64,000 nt of DNA from Deltaproteobacteria bacterium (GTDB lineage: Bacteria; Myxococcota_A; UBA9160; UBA6930): NCBI GenBank assembly GCA_029261815.1, contig JAJDAQ010000118.1, positions 1 to 64,000 of the forward strand, in the 5' to 3' direction. The first letter of the stretch is position 1. Each line of letters starts with the position of its first letter. A program made the position numbers and the translations under genes. Below the pieces are notes generated by a model. The model worked only from the letters and a program-made list of their open reading frames with translations. It was not told the origin of the DNA and did not search any database. Positions 33,166 through 41,625 of this stretch are shown here, one piece after another.

Positions 33166-34299
33166 ATGGAGACTTCCACCTCGACCCCCGATTCCACCGT
33201 TTCCCCGGGCCTCGACGGCATCATCGTCGCGCAGACCGCCCTCTCACAGGTCGACGGCGAGCAGGGACGCCTCATCGTCCGCGGCCACGACATCGAACAA
33301 CTCGCTGGCTCCCACTCATTCGAGGCGATCTGCGGCTTGTTGTGGGACGGCGCGCTCCCGGACGCCGCTCGCCTGCGCACGCTCCAGCGTGGCCTGGCCG
33401 AGGGCCGCAGCCGCGCGTACAACCAGCGCTGGCGCCTCGGCGCAGCGCTCGAGGCCAGCAACGCCATGGACGCGATGCGGGCGGCCGCGGCCACACTGGA
33501 AGCCGGCCCGACGGCGACGGCGGAAACGCGATTGCGGCTCACCGGCGCCATGGCCGTGTTCGCCGCGAGCTGGGCACGCGGCCAGGCCGGCCAGGCAGCC
33601 CTGCCACCGGACCCCGCCCTGGGCCACGCCGCCGACCTGTTGCGCATGCTTCACGGCGAGCGCTCCACCTCGGCGCATGAGGCCGCGCTCGACAGCTACC
33701 TCGTCACGGTGGCCGAACACGGCATGAACGCCTCGACCTTCACGGCCCGCGTCGTCGCCTCGACCGAGAGTGATCCGGTTTCCGCCGTGGTCGCCGCCAT
33801 CGGCTCGCTGAAGGGGCCTCGCCACGGCGGCGCACCGGGGCCGGTTCTCGACATGCTCGACGCCATCGGCGCCCCCGAGCGCGCCGAAGCCTGGATCCGC
33901 GGCGAACTCGAAGCCGGCCGTCGCATCATGGGCCTGGGCCACCGGATCTATCGCGTCCGCGATCCGCGCGCTGCGGTGCTCGAGGTCGCAGTCAACACAC
34001 TCGAGAAGCACGGCGTGGAAAGTCCGTACCTGGAGCGCGCTCGCAGCGTCGAGCGCGTGGCGGTGCAGGTCCTGGCCGAGCGATACCCGGAGCGGTCGCT
34101 CGACACCAACGTCGAGTTCTACACGGCCGTCCTCCTCGACGTCCTCGGGATCCCTCGCAGCCTCTTCACGCCGATCTTTGGTTGTGCCCGCGTCGCAGGC
34201 TGGCTGGCGCACATCAGCGAGCAGGGCGAGAGTGGGCGAATCATGCGACCGCGTCAGCAGTACACGGGCACGGTCCCGCCGCGCCCGGCCCACGCTTGA
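33166..34299 (+). CDS. Citrate synthase/2-methylcitrate synthase family protein
   Basis: 377 residues from the ATG at 33166, preceded by AAAGGAG at ideal spacing. It condenses acetyl-CoA (or propionyl-CoA) with oxaloacetate. Catalytic motifs: first His in AEHGMNASTFTARV, GPRHGGAPGPVLDML, second His in MGLGHRIYRVRDPRA, and LDTNVEFYTAVLLD, where the usual Asp of NVDFY is Glu. The N-terminal GLDGIIVAQTALSQVDGEQGRLIVRG is the normal family start. Whether it makes citrate or methylcitrate cannot be read. It forms a divergent pair with the HTH-fused paralogue. Confidence 0.92.
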   Translation: METSTSTPDSTVSPGLDGIIVAQTALSQVDGEQGRLIVRGHDIEQLAGSHSFEAICGLLWDGALPDAARLRTLQRGLAEGRSRAYNQRWRLGAALEASNAMDAMRAAAATLEAGPTATAETRLRLTGAMAVFAASWARGQAGQAALPPDPALGHAADLLRMLHGERSTSAHEAALDSYLVTVAEHGMNASTFTARVVASTESDPVSAVVAAIGSLKGPRHGGAPGPVLDMLDAIGAPERAEAWIRGELEAGRRIMGLGHRIYRVRDPRAAVLEVAVNTLEKHGVESPYLERARSVERVAVQVLAERYPERSLDTNVEFYTAVLLDVLGIPRSLFTPIFGCARVAGWLAHISEQGESGRIMRPRQQYTGTVPPRPAHA

Positions 34300-35056
34300 G
34301 CAGAGCAGCGCCATCGAACTCTTCGACCTAACGATTCTCTGGAGTGTCGCGTTCGCAGCCGCGATCCTGTCGGCCATCGTCGGGATGGCCGGCGGAATCA
34401 CGTTCCTGGCCGTGCTGCTTCTCTTCCTGCCGCCGCTCGTGGCGATCCCGGTCCACGGCGTCATCCAGCTCGCATCCAATGGATCGCGCGCGTGGATCCA
34501 ACGCGAGCACGCGCAGACTGACATCGTCTGGCGTTATGCGCTGCTGCTGCTGCCAATGGGCGTGCTGGGCCTCGGGGTCGCGCAATCCCTCCCGGAGGAC
34601 GCGATTCGCCTCGCGATCGGCGTCTTCGTACTGCTGGCAACCTGGGTGCCCCGGGTCCTGACGTTGGGCTACGAGGGCGGCGACCCGACCTCGCGCACCA
34701 AGTTCATCTGGCTCGGTGCCGTGACCGGATTCGTGAACGTGACGATCGGCGCGACGGGACCACTGATCGCTCCGTTCTTCCTTCGGATCGGACTCACGCG
34801 CCAGGCCCTGGTCGGGACCAAGGCAGCGTGCCAGGCGCTCGGCCACCTCGCCAAGATCGCGATCTTCGGGGGCGTCGGCTTCGCGTTCGGCGATCATCTC
34901 CCGCTCCTCGCAGGTGGGACCGTGGCGGTCGTGGCCGGAACCTGGGTCGGCAGCCAGCTACTCGAGCACGTTTCCGAACGCGCCTTCGTCATACTCTACA
35001 AGAGCGTCCTGACACTCATTGCGCTGCGACTCTGTCTCGCTGCCGCCGGGCTGTAG
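34232..35056 (+). CDS. TSUP/TauE-SafE family membrane transporter
   Basis: About 274 residues with roughly eight membrane segments. The duplicated TSUP motif appears as LSAIVGMAGGITFLAVLLLFLPP in the first half and VTGFVNVTIGATGPLIAPFF in the second. Members export sulfite, sulfonates or other organic anions. The start is uncertain: the membrane domain begins at AIELFDLTILW just after the citrate synthase stop, but no ATG, GTG or TTG lies there in frame. The nearest usable start is GTG at 34232, inside the citrate synthase gene, and GTG 34184 or TTG 34178 are further alternatives. Confidence 0.82.
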   Translation: MGESCDRVSSTRARSRRARPTLEQSSAIELFDLTILWSVAFAAAILSAIVGMAGGITFLAVLLLFLPPLVAIPVHGVIQLASNGSRAWIQREHAQTDIVWRYALLLLPMGVLGLGVAQSLPEDAIRLAIGVFVLLATWVPRVLTLGYEGGDPTSRTKFIWLGAVTGFVNVTIGATGPLIAPFFLRIGLTRQALVGTKAACQALGHLAKIAIFGGVGFAFGDHLPLLAGGTVAVVAGTWVGSQLLEHVSERAFVILYKSVLTLIALRLCLAAAGL

Positions 35057-35090
35057 GCCGACTCCCGCGACCATCCGGTAGGATCCCCGG

Positions 35091-35612
35091 ATGGATGCTG
35101 CGTGGCTCTGGGTGCTTGCCGCCGTACTGGTCATCCTCGGGATGGCCGGACTGATCCTGCCCGCGATGCCGGGCGCGCCCCTGGTCTTTGCCGGGCTCGT
35201 TGTCGCAGCCGCGGTCGATGACTTCACGATCGTGGGTCCGTGGGCGCTCGCGGGGCTCGGGGTGCTCGCTTTGTTGACCTACGCGGTCGATTTCATCGCA
35301 GGCGCGCTCGGAGCCCAGAAATTCGGCGCGTCGAGGCGCGCTGTCGTGGGCGCCGCCATCGGCGCCGTGGTCGGCGCGGTCGGTGTCCTCATCGGCTTCG
35401 TCGCGGGGTTGCCGGGCCTGATCCTCGGGCCCTTCGTCGGCGCCGTGGTCGGGGAACTCTCGGAGCACGGCGATCTTCGCAAGGCGGGATGGGCGGGCTT
35501 CGGAACCACGTTGGGCGTCGCTCTCGGTGCCGCTGCCAAGATCGCGCTGTGTTTCGCGATGGTGGCGATCTTCGTCACCCTGCGGTTCATCCTGCCGAGC
35601 TTCGGGAACTAA
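35091..35612 (+). CDS. DUF456 family membrane protein
   Basis: 173 residues, highly hydrophobic and glycine/alanine-rich, with five or six membrane segments. The DUF456 layout is clear: a starting LILPAMPGAPLVFAGLVVAA, the middle DFIAGALGAQKFGASRRAVVGAAIG, and VGLPGLILGPFVGAVVGEL-like LPGLILGPFVGAVVGELSE. No function is established for this family. It follows the TSUP transporter by 34 bases, probably co-transcribed, and converges on nrtS. Confidence 0.88.
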   Translation: MDAAWLWVLAAVLVILGMAGLILPAMPGAPLVFAGLVVAAAVDDFTIVGPWALAGLGVLALLTYAVDFIAGALGAQKFGASRRAVVGAAIGAVVGAVGVLIGFVAGLPGLILGPFVGAVVGELSEHGDLRKAGWAGFGTTLGVALGAAAKIALCFAMVAIFVTLRFILPSFGN

Positions 35613-35845
35613 CCTCCGGAATCAACCCCGGCGTCCCGCAACGCCAGGACGCTCGACACGGTGGAGACCAGATACGGGACCAATACCGTCAGGCCGATCT
35701 GGAACCAGCGCCCGCCTTGCACTTCGCCCGCCAGGAGCGCTGCCCCGTGGTTGATGGCCACCAGGATGGCGCCGACCACCACGGCAAAGCCCAGGGCTCG
35801 GACCACAACGGCTCGCGAGAACGCGACCTGGAGCGAAGCCATCAC
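35609..35845 (-). CDS. nrtS: NrtS-like small membrane protein (nitrate/nitrite transport)
   Basis: 78 residues with two membrane helices: VRALGFAVVVGAILVAINHGAALLAG and IGLTVLVPYLVSTVSSVLAL. The pattern INHG.ALL.G....R..QI.LT.LVPY.VS is that of the NrtS family of small nitrate/nitrite transporters. It overlaps DUF456 at its end (convergent) by four bases and overlaps the upstream lipoprotein-like gene by four bases. No other nitrate gene is in the window. Confidence 0.75.
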   Translation of the reverse strand: MMASLQVAFSRAVVVRALGFAVVVGAILVAINHGAALLAGEVQGGRWFQIGLTVLVPYLVSTVSSVLALRDAGVDSGG

Positions 35846-36336
35846 GGCAGACAGTCCCTCGGGTTCGCTTCCGCCCGGCGAAGGCGGGACTCATACGCCA
35901 CCAGCGCGAGGCGTTCCCCGGTACTGCGGTACTGCGCGGTCGCACAGCCGGGCACCCGGTGCACCGTGCCTTCGTGTTCCACGATCAGGGTTTGCGCCGC
36001 GATGACACAGATTCCCGCGCCGGGCGACAGATGCTCGCAACGGTAGACGGCGGCGCGTTCGATCTGGATCTCCTGATAGTCCACAGATCCACCCGTAAGC
36101 GATGCAATGAACTCGGCCTTTGACTCTGCCCGCCCGTCGGAGTGCCGGTAGACCAACGCTGGGTGCAGGACCCTATCGAGCGCGACCGGATCGGCCGCGA
36201 CCTGGGCTGCGCGCCGATCAGCGTCCGCCTGCAGATATTGCGCGGCCTGGGGACCGATCCACAGGACCGGCTCGGGGGGGCCTGAAGCACAGGCGATGGC
36301 TCCGGCCAGGACGAACGCGAGACCCGCACGCATCAT
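35842..36336 (-). CDS. NTF2-like (SnoaL/DUF4440-type) lipoprotein
   Basis: 164 residues. The N-terminus MMRAGLAFVLAGAIACASG has a lipobox-like AIAC at residues 13-16. The mature part matches the NTF2-like fold used in DUF4440 proteins: a first helix QYLQADADRRAAQVAADPVALDRVLHPALVYRHSDG, then SKAEFIASLTGGSVDYQEIQIERAAVYR and strands ending TAQYRSTGERLALVAYESRL. It is likely a small-molecule-binding lipoprotein of the inner or outer membrane. Its ATG overlaps the stop of the SDR gene (ATGA), so they are probably co-expressed. Confidence 0.75.
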   Translation of the reverse strand: MMRAGLAFVLAGAIACASGPPEPVLWIGPQAAQYLQADADRRAAQVAADPVALDRVLHPALVYRHSDGRAESKAEFIASLTGGSVDYQEIQIERAAVYRCEHLSPGAGICVIAAQTLIVEHEGTVHRVPGCATAQYRSTGERLALVAYESRLRRAEANPRDCLP

Positions 36337-37106
36337 TTGGTCGTGGCTGCGCCACCGTCCACCGGCAGGACGACGCCGGTGACATAGGCGCCCGCACGGG
36401 AGGCCAGGAAGATCGCGACCCCGGCCATGTCCTCGGGCGTTCCGATCCGGCCGCGCGGGTTCGACGACGCGATCTGCTCGCCGAAATCGCGCAGGGTCTG
36501 AGCCATCATCTTGCTCTCGAACGGTCCGGGAGCCACGCAGTTCACCGTGATCTGATCGGACGCGAGCCGGCCCGCCAGGACGCGTGTCATGTGGTGGACA
36601 CCCGCCTTACACGCGGAGTACGAGTACGTCTCGAGTGCCGGCACCTGGATGCCGTCGATCGATCCGATGTTGATCACGCGCGACGGGTCTTCGGCCGTTG
36701 CGTTCTTGCGCAGCGAGGGCAGGAATTTGACGGTCGTGTGGAAGACGCCCTTGAGATTCAGATCGAAGACCTTGTCCCACCCCGAGTCCGGAAACTCTTC
36801 GATCGGTGCACCCCAGTTCGCGCCCGCGTTGTTGACGAGGATGTCCACGGCCGACTCGTGCTCGGCCACTGCGGCCGCGAACGCCGCGGCACCTTCCTCG
36901 GTCGCCAGGTCGGCCGGGATTCCGATGCAGCTGCCGAGCTCGGACAGCTTGGCGGCCGCCTCGGCACACGCGGCCGCGCCGCGGGACGCCACGATCACGC
37001 GCGCGCCCGCCTCCACGAACCCCTGGGCGATCATGAAGCCGATGCCCCGGGTGCCGCCCGTCACCACGGCCACCTTGCCTTCAACGGAAAAAAGTCCCTC
37101 GATCAC
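36333..37106 (-). CDS. SDR family oxidoreductase
   Basis: 257 residues from the GTG at 37106, which has GAGGAGGG just upstream; the track ORF starts far earlier in antisense sequence. Classical SDR motifs: TGGTRGIGF, NNAGANWG, Ser in NIGSIDG, YSACK and the C-terminal PVDGGAATTK. The segment PGPFESKMMAQTL resembles 3-oxoacyl-ACP reductase-type members. The substrate is unknown. It leads a three-gene run with the NTF2-like lipoprotein and NrtS and is divergent from the FHA-GGDEF gene. Confidence 0.9.
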   Translation of the reverse strand: MIEGLFSVEGKVAVVTGGTRGIGFMIAQGFVEAGARVIVASRGAAACAEAAAKLSELGSCIGIPADLATEEGAAAFAAAVAEHESAVDILVNNAGANWGAPIEEFPDSGWDKVFDLNLKGVFHTTVKFLPSLRKNATAEDPSRVINIGSIDGIQVPALETYSYSACKAGVHHMTRVLAGRLASDQITVNCVAPGPFESKMMAQTLRDFGEQIASSNPRGRIGTPEDMAGVAIFLASRAGAYVTGVVLPVDGGAATTK

Positions 37107-37167
37107 GGCTTGCCCTCCTCGCGGCGGCCGAGCATAGCCTCCCTTGAGATCCGGGCGCCGTCGGCCG

Positions 37168-38064
37168 ATGAGACAAGCCATGGGCGACGGCAACGAAAGC
37201 ACGACCTGGGTGGTGGAACCCCTCCATGGATCGACCGAAGGCGACGAGCCGACCCTGGTGATGATCGCGGGCCCCGAAATCGGGCGACACATTCCGCTGG
37301 ACCAGCCTTCGATGACGGTCGGTCGAGACGCGGCGTGCGAACTGTCCATCCAGATGCCGGGCGTCTCGCGCAACCATTGCGAGTTCGTCACCAAGGACGG
37401 AAGCGTCGGCGTGCGCGACCTCGGATCCACGAATGGGACCTGGGTCAACGAGAAACGGCTCGCTGGAAACATGGTCACGGCTCTCGACCGCGGAGACCTG
37501 GTCCACGTGGGCGGCATCGCATTCAAGCTAGTCGGTGGCGGTGACCTGGAGCAGGAGTACCACGAAGCCGTCCATAACATGATGTTCCTGGACGGTCTGA
37601 CCGGCGCGCGCAACCGCCGCTTCCTGATGGACCTCCTGGGCCGCGAGATCCCGCGATGCCTCCGCCACCAACGGCCCCTCTCGGTGATGCTCGTCGACGT
37701 CGATCATTTCAAGGACGTCAACGACACGCACGGCCACCTGGCAGGCGACGATGTGCTCCGTGGCATCGTCGAGCGCATCCAGGAGATCACTCGCGAAGAG
37801 GACTCGATCACGCGCTATGGCGGCGACGAGTTCGTGGTCGTGATGCCCGAGTCCACACTCGAGGGTGCGATGGTCTATGCCCAGCGCGCCTGCGATGTCG
37901 TTGCAGAGCGCGGCTTCGAGTCGGCCGACATGCGCATCTCGGCCACCATCTCGATCGGCGTCGCTGAGTTGAAGCCGAATCTCACGACGCCAGAAGCCCT
38001 CCTCGCTGTGGCCGATCGTGCGCTCTATCGGGCGAAGGACGAGGGCCGCAACGGAATCGCCTGA
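37168..38064 (+). CDS. FHA-GGDEF diguanylate cyclase
   Basis: About 298 residues. The N-terminal FHA domain (about 35-125) has GPEIGRHIPL, MTVGRDAACELSI, GVSRNHCEF and DLGSTNGTWVN, the phosphothreonine-binding core. The GGDEF domain follows (FLDGLTGARNRRFL, LVDVDHFKDVNDTHGH) with an intact YGGDEF active site and an RxxD product-inhibition site five residues before it (REED). It should make c-di-GMP in response to a phosphoprotein signal. ATG 37168 was chosen; ATG 37180 or TTG 37144 are also possible. Two PilZ proteins lie within 4 kb. Confidence 0.93.
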   Translation: MRQAMGDGNESTTWVVEPLHGSTEGDEPTLVMIAGPEIGRHIPLDQPSMTVGRDAACELSIQMPGVSRNHCEFVTKDGSVGVRDLGSTNGTWVNEKRLAGNMVTALDRGDLVHVGGIAFKLVGGGDLEQEYHEAVHNMMFLDGLTGARNRRFLMDLLGREIPRCLRHQRPLSVMLVDVDHFKDVNDTHGHLAGDDVLRGIVERIQEITREEDSITRYGGDEFVVVMPESTLEGAMVYAQRACDVVAERGFESADMRISATISIGVAELKPNLTTPEALLAVADRALYRAKDEGRNGIA

Positions 38065-38072
38065 ACGCGACG

Positions 38073-38627
38073 CTAGTTGACGCCTTGTGCGGCGACCAGC
38101 GTTGCCGGTTCGATGCCCAGGATTCGCACGGCCTCGGCCCAGAGGTCATCCACGTCGGTGTCGAAGACCAGCGCCCGTTGGAGCGGAACCACAAGCCAGG
38201 AGCCCTGTGCGATCTCTTGCTCAAGCTGGCCCGCGCCCCAGCCCGCGTACCCCAGAAAGATGCGGTGCGTGAGTCCCGACCGCTCGACCACATGCTTGAG
38301 ACAGTCTTGAGACCGGCTCCAGTGCAGGTCCGCAGCCACCGGCACCGCGTCGGTCCCATCGGCCGCGGCATCATTCAGCAGGACCCAGCCGGTTTCCTCG
38401 CCCACGGGGCCGCCCCAGCGCACGCAGGAGGCGTCGTCGCCGCGCCACCGAAGCTCGAGCTGTTCGCAGAGGCTCGCAACCGGGTAGTCGGTTTCCCGGT
38501 TCACGATGAGGCCGAGGGCCCCCTCTTCCTCGTCGTGCTCGAGCATCAGGACGACGCTGCGGCGGAAGTTGGGGTCGATGATGGTGTCCATCGCCACAAG
38601 AAAGCTCGGCGCGAGATCCGTCTCCAC
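38073..38627 (-). CDS. YqgE/AlgH family protein
   Basis: 184 residues from a GTG. It matches the AlgH/YqgE family: APSFLVAMDTIIDPNFRRSVVLMLEHDEEEGALGLIVNR at the start, VRWGGPVGEETGWVL, and FLGYAGWGAGQLEQEIAQGSWL. The proteins form a compact beta-rich fold; function is unclear, although AlgH affects alginate and other regulation in Pseudomonas. It converges on the FHA-GGDEF gene with eight bases between them. Confidence 0.93.
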   Translation of the reverse strand: METDLAPSFLVAMDTIIDPNFRRSVVLMLEHDEEEGALGLIVNRETDYPVASLCEQLELRWRGDDASCVRWGGPVGEETGWVLLNDAAADGTDAVPVAADLHWSRSQDCLKHVVERSGLTHRIFLGYAGWGAGQLEQEIAQGSWLVVPLQRALVFDTDVDDLWAEAVRILGIEPATLVAAQGVN

Positions 38628-38680
38628 CTACGCATCCTAGCAGCCAGGCAGCGGACTCAACGCCCGCCTACCCTGCGGAA

Positions 38681-39487
38681 GTGGAACCCGCCCGTCGGAA
38701 TCTTGCGCTCGTGTGCATCGCGATCGGCACCCTACTGCCGCTGATCGCCGAGCAAGTGATGCCGACCGATCTCGCGCCGGGCGAGCGAGATCTCTGGGCA
38801 CTGCTCGGCCTTCAGGTCGTGATGATCTGTCTCGCATTCGGAACCGCCGCCTTCCTGCCGCATGCGGTCAGTGAGACGCTTGGCTGTCAGCGCGGACCGA
38901 TTTCGGGCCGCCTGGGCTGGGGCGCGCTGGCCCTGGCTGCGGTCGGCCTGCTCCTGGTCTCGCGCGGCCTGAGCGACTGGCTGGTCGAATTCCAGGTCCG
39001 CGACCAGGGCACTCTGGCCGAGATCGATACCCTGCTGCGCGGCGCCCGTGAGCGATCGGTCGTACTCGCCGTCGTCGCGGTGGGCATCGGACCCGGCATC
39101 GCGGAAGAGCTGCTCTTTCGTGGCCTGGTACAGCGCTCGCTCGCGCGCCATCTGCCAGCCGGCGTGGCCATCGGACTTGCAGCGGCCGCGTTCGGAGCCG
39201 TCCACTTCGACCCGCTCCATAGCCCCGTGGCGCTCGTTCTCGGGCTCTACCTCGGCACCGTCGGATGGCTAGCAGGGAACGTCTGGGCGCCGATGGCGTG
39301 TCACGTCCTGAACAACACCCTCGCGGCGAGTCCCCTGCTGGGGAACATCCCGCCGGAGGCGGGCGCCGGGGCGGTACCCGCCTGGGCCCTGGTGACGAGC
39401 GGCGGAATCGTGCTCTGGGGGGCCTCGCGGTGGGCAGCGCACCGGCAAGCCGGGGTTCAGTCGGCGGAGCGCACTGCCGATCCCTAG
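38681..39487 (+). CDS. CPBP family intramembrane metalloprotease
   Basis: 268 residues from a GTG, with about seven or eight membrane segments. The Abi/CPBP motifs are complete: EELLFRGLVQRSL (motif 1 with paired Glu), FGAVHFDPLHSP (motif 2 with His) and CHVLNNTLA (motif 3). These bacterial relatives of eukaryotic Rce1 CAAX proteases act on unknown substrates. It is divergent from algH and lies upstream of a PilZ gene. Confidence 0.9.
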   Translation: MEPARRNLALVCIAIGTLLPLIAEQVMPTDLAPGERDLWALLGLQVVMICLAFGTAAFLPHAVSETLGCQRGPISGRLGWGALALAAVGLLLVSRGLSDWLVEFQVRDQGTLAEIDTLLRGARERSVVLAVVAVGIGPGIAEELLFRGLVQRSLARHLPAGVAIGLAAAAFGAVHFDPLHSPVALVLGLYLGTVGWLAGNVWAPMACHVLNNTLAASPLLGNIPPEAGAGAVPAWALVTSGGIVLWGASRWAAHRQAGVQSAERTADP

Positions 39488-39533
39488 GAGGTCCTTTTAG
39501 GGCCTGGCGCCGCCCGCGCGCCGAGGAGAGGCA

Positions 39534-40706
39534 ATGTCCACGTCCGCACCGGTGGTAATGGTTGACGACGGCGAGCTCGACGACGTTCGAGCCGTCCTCG
39601 AGGAACTCGGTGCCGAGTTTGCCCACCTGCGCGGCGGAGCCATTCCGGGCGAACTCGATCCGCCGAACCAGCTCTTCATCGCGACGCCGCGACGCGCGAT
39701 GCTGGCCAAGGACTGGCCGTCCGGACCCCTGCCGATCAAGGTCGGCGTCGTGACCGAGGACTCGAACACGCTGCGTGGCATGTTGAAGCGCATCGGCTTC
39801 GACCTGCTGATCCGCCGGCCCGTGCACCCCTACGCGCTGCGCCTCGTACTGCTCCGCGCGCTTTATTCCGGCAGCGAGCGGCGGCGCGATCCGCGCTTCC
39901 CGCTCGGCGTGGAAGTGTCGTTCCGCGGCGGCTTCCGCCGCAAGACGGCGACGCTGGCCGACCTATCCGTGCGCGGCGCCCGTCTACTCGTCGACCAACC
40001 CGTGAGCCTGGGAAGTCGCGTCACACTGCAACTCGACCGCGAGCTCAGCGGCGACAAGGCCATGGCACTTCGGTGCAAGGTGGTTCGGGTCTCCGACGAC
40101 CCGGAGCGAGACGGGAAGTTCGTGATCGGCCTGCAGTTCGAGAAGCTGACGAAGGCCGCCGTCTTGCAGCTTCGGGCGACGCTGCGCAAGGCCGAGGAAG
40201 GCCCGTCCGTTCTCGCCGGGCCCAAGAACGGCGAAGCCGCAGCCGAGACGCCGAACGAACTCCCGGCAGCTGCGCCGGCCACTCCCGAGAACCGTCGGAA
40301 GCATGACCGAGCAGTCTTCCGCCGGGAAGTGGTTCAACTCGACGAAGAAGCCAGCTCTGTCCTGCTGGGCCGTGACATCTCGCTAGGCGGCATGCGGATC
40401 GAATCTGAAGCCAACCTGGGCCTCGGCGACCAACTCCGCCTCGCCATCTACGGCGGACCGCGCGAGGATCCCTTCATCTTGCGCGCGCGAATCGTGCGTC
40501 AGGAAACCGCAACAACCTACGGTCTGAGCTTCGACGACTTGAAGCCCGCGGTCGCCAACCAACTCGAATCGCTCGTTGCCAAACTGCCGGCCGTCGAATC
40601 GCTCAACGGCGGCGAATCCGATGCGCTCGGTAGCGTCGTTTCGCGCATTCTCGAGCGCGATGCCTGCCCGGACGACGATGGGGATGAAGAAGCGGCCGCG
40701 GACTGA
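39534..40706 (+). CDS. Protein with degenerate receiver-like N-terminus and two PilZ domains
   Basis: 390 residues. Residues 1-115 resemble a receiver fold (VVMVDDGELDDVRAVLEELG, IKVGVVTEDSNTLRGMLKRIGFDLLIRRPVHPYALRL) but lack the phosphorylation pattern. PilZ domain 1 (about 118-230) has RRRDPRFPL and DLSVRGARL. After an Ala/Pro-rich linker, PilZ domain 2 (about 260-360) has RRKHDRAVF and DISLGGMRI. Both pairs fit the RxxxR and D/NxSxxG c-di-GMP-binding signatures. The C-terminus is acidic. It is probably a c-di-GMP effector; output unknown. Confidence 0.88.
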   Translation: MSTSAPVVMVDDGELDDVRAVLEELGAEFAHLRGGAIPGELDPPNQLFIATPRRAMLAKDWPSGPLPIKVGVVTEDSNTLRGMLKRIGFDLLIRRPVHPYALRLVLLRALYSGSERRRDPRFPLGVEVSFRGGFRRKTATLADLSVRGARLLVDQPVSLGSRVTLQLDRELSGDKAMALRCKVVRVSDDPERDGKFVIGLQFEKLTKAAVLQLRATLRKAEEGPSVLAGPKNGEAAAETPNELPAAAPATPENRRKHDRAVFRREVVQLDEEASSVLLGRDISLGGMRIESEANLGLGDQLRLAIYGGPREDPFILRARIVRQETATTYGLSFDDLKPAVANQLESLVAKLPAVESLNGGESDALGSVVSRILERDACPDDDGDEEAAAD

Positions 40707-40722
40707 AGCGACTGCCGTGCCC

Positions 40723-41508
40723 TCAGAGCCGGACGCTCCCGAGACGAGCCGCCACGTAATCGCCGATCGCGCGCTCGTCTCCGTCGTCGAGCTGATCGAA
40801 TGTGACCCCTACACCGGCCTCACGGCCCGGTGTCGCTCGGCGCGACTGATGCGTCACGATCGCGCGTAGCATCATCGTTCGGGCACCCAGGGTCATCTCG
40901 ACCATCAACGGCGTCCCGAGCGGCGGCGGATCGGTCAGCTCCAGGAACATGCCGCCGGCACTGACGTCGCAGACGCGCGCCGGAACGATTCCGCCAGGAC
41001 GGGCGACGTCGATCCGCAGCGAAACGGGCACCCGCGGCACCTTCCGTGCATCGGCCCACGTCGAGGCGCCCAGGGCGGCCGCGACGCCGAGGTGCAGTTC
41101 CTCGGGGGTAAAGGGAGATCGCACGAGCCAGGGGAAACCCTGATCGGAGAGCTGCCGGGCTTCGGAACGCCCGAGCACCTCGCCAACCAATACCATCGCC
41201 CGCGTGCCGCCCTCGATCATGGGCCCCAGCGCATCGACGACGGCGACGAAGTCGTCGCCTCCGAGAGCGGCCGGCAACAAGACGACTCCGGCGCGACCTT
41301 CCTGCATCGTCAGCCACTGCTGGGCCGTCACCAGGGACGCCACCACCTCGACTTCGAAGCCGTGTTCGGTGAGGACGAATGCTTCCCGACCCAGACCGGA
41401 GGCGGTCGGATCGAAGATCAGGGCATACGGGTCGAAACGCGGAATCGGCGGCCTCGAGTCGCAGGAAAAGGGTGGAATCGAACCACGGCCACACCCAGGT
41501 GCGGCCAT
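40723..41508 (-). CDS. PilZ domain protein with degenerate receiver-like domain
   Basis: 261 residues. Residues about 25-150 are receiver-like (ALIFDPTASGLGREAFVLTEHGFEVEVV, LVRSPFTPEELHLGVAAALG), with no Asp at the expected phosphoacceptor site. A C-terminal PilZ domain (about 155-255) has RKVPRVPVSLRIDVARPGG and DVSAGGMFLEL; the RxxxR part is weak (KVPRVPV), so c-di-GMP binding is less certain than in its neighbour. It converges on the double-PilZ gene, with the same domain order, suggesting a shared origin. Confidence 0.85.
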   Translation of the reverse strand: MAAPGCGRGSIPPFSCDSRPPIPRFDPYALIFDPTASGLGREAFVLTEHGFEVEVVASLVTAQQWLTMQEGRAGVVLLPAALGGDDFVAVVDALGPMIEGGTRAMVLVGEVLGRSEARQLSDQGFPWLVRSPFTPEELHLGVAAALGASTWADARKVPRVPVSLRIDVARPGGIVPARVCDVSAGGMFLELTDPPPLGTPLMVEMTLGARTMMLRAIVTHQSRRATPGREAGVGVTFDQLDDGDERAIGDYVAARLGSVRL

Positions 41509-41625
41509 CGCTCCGCTTCAATCGGCCGGCCGGCGCTGCCGCTTGATCGGGCGATCCCCTTCCTTTCACCGGCAGGTCCCGCGGCAAGTGCCGAACTGTG
41601 CGACCCTGCGGGCCCAGGGGGAAAC

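Noticed and set aside
39482-39502. CCCTA...TAGGG inverted repeat after the CPBP gene
   Set aside because: A five-base stem with an eleven-base loop and no T-run after it; too weak to call a terminator.
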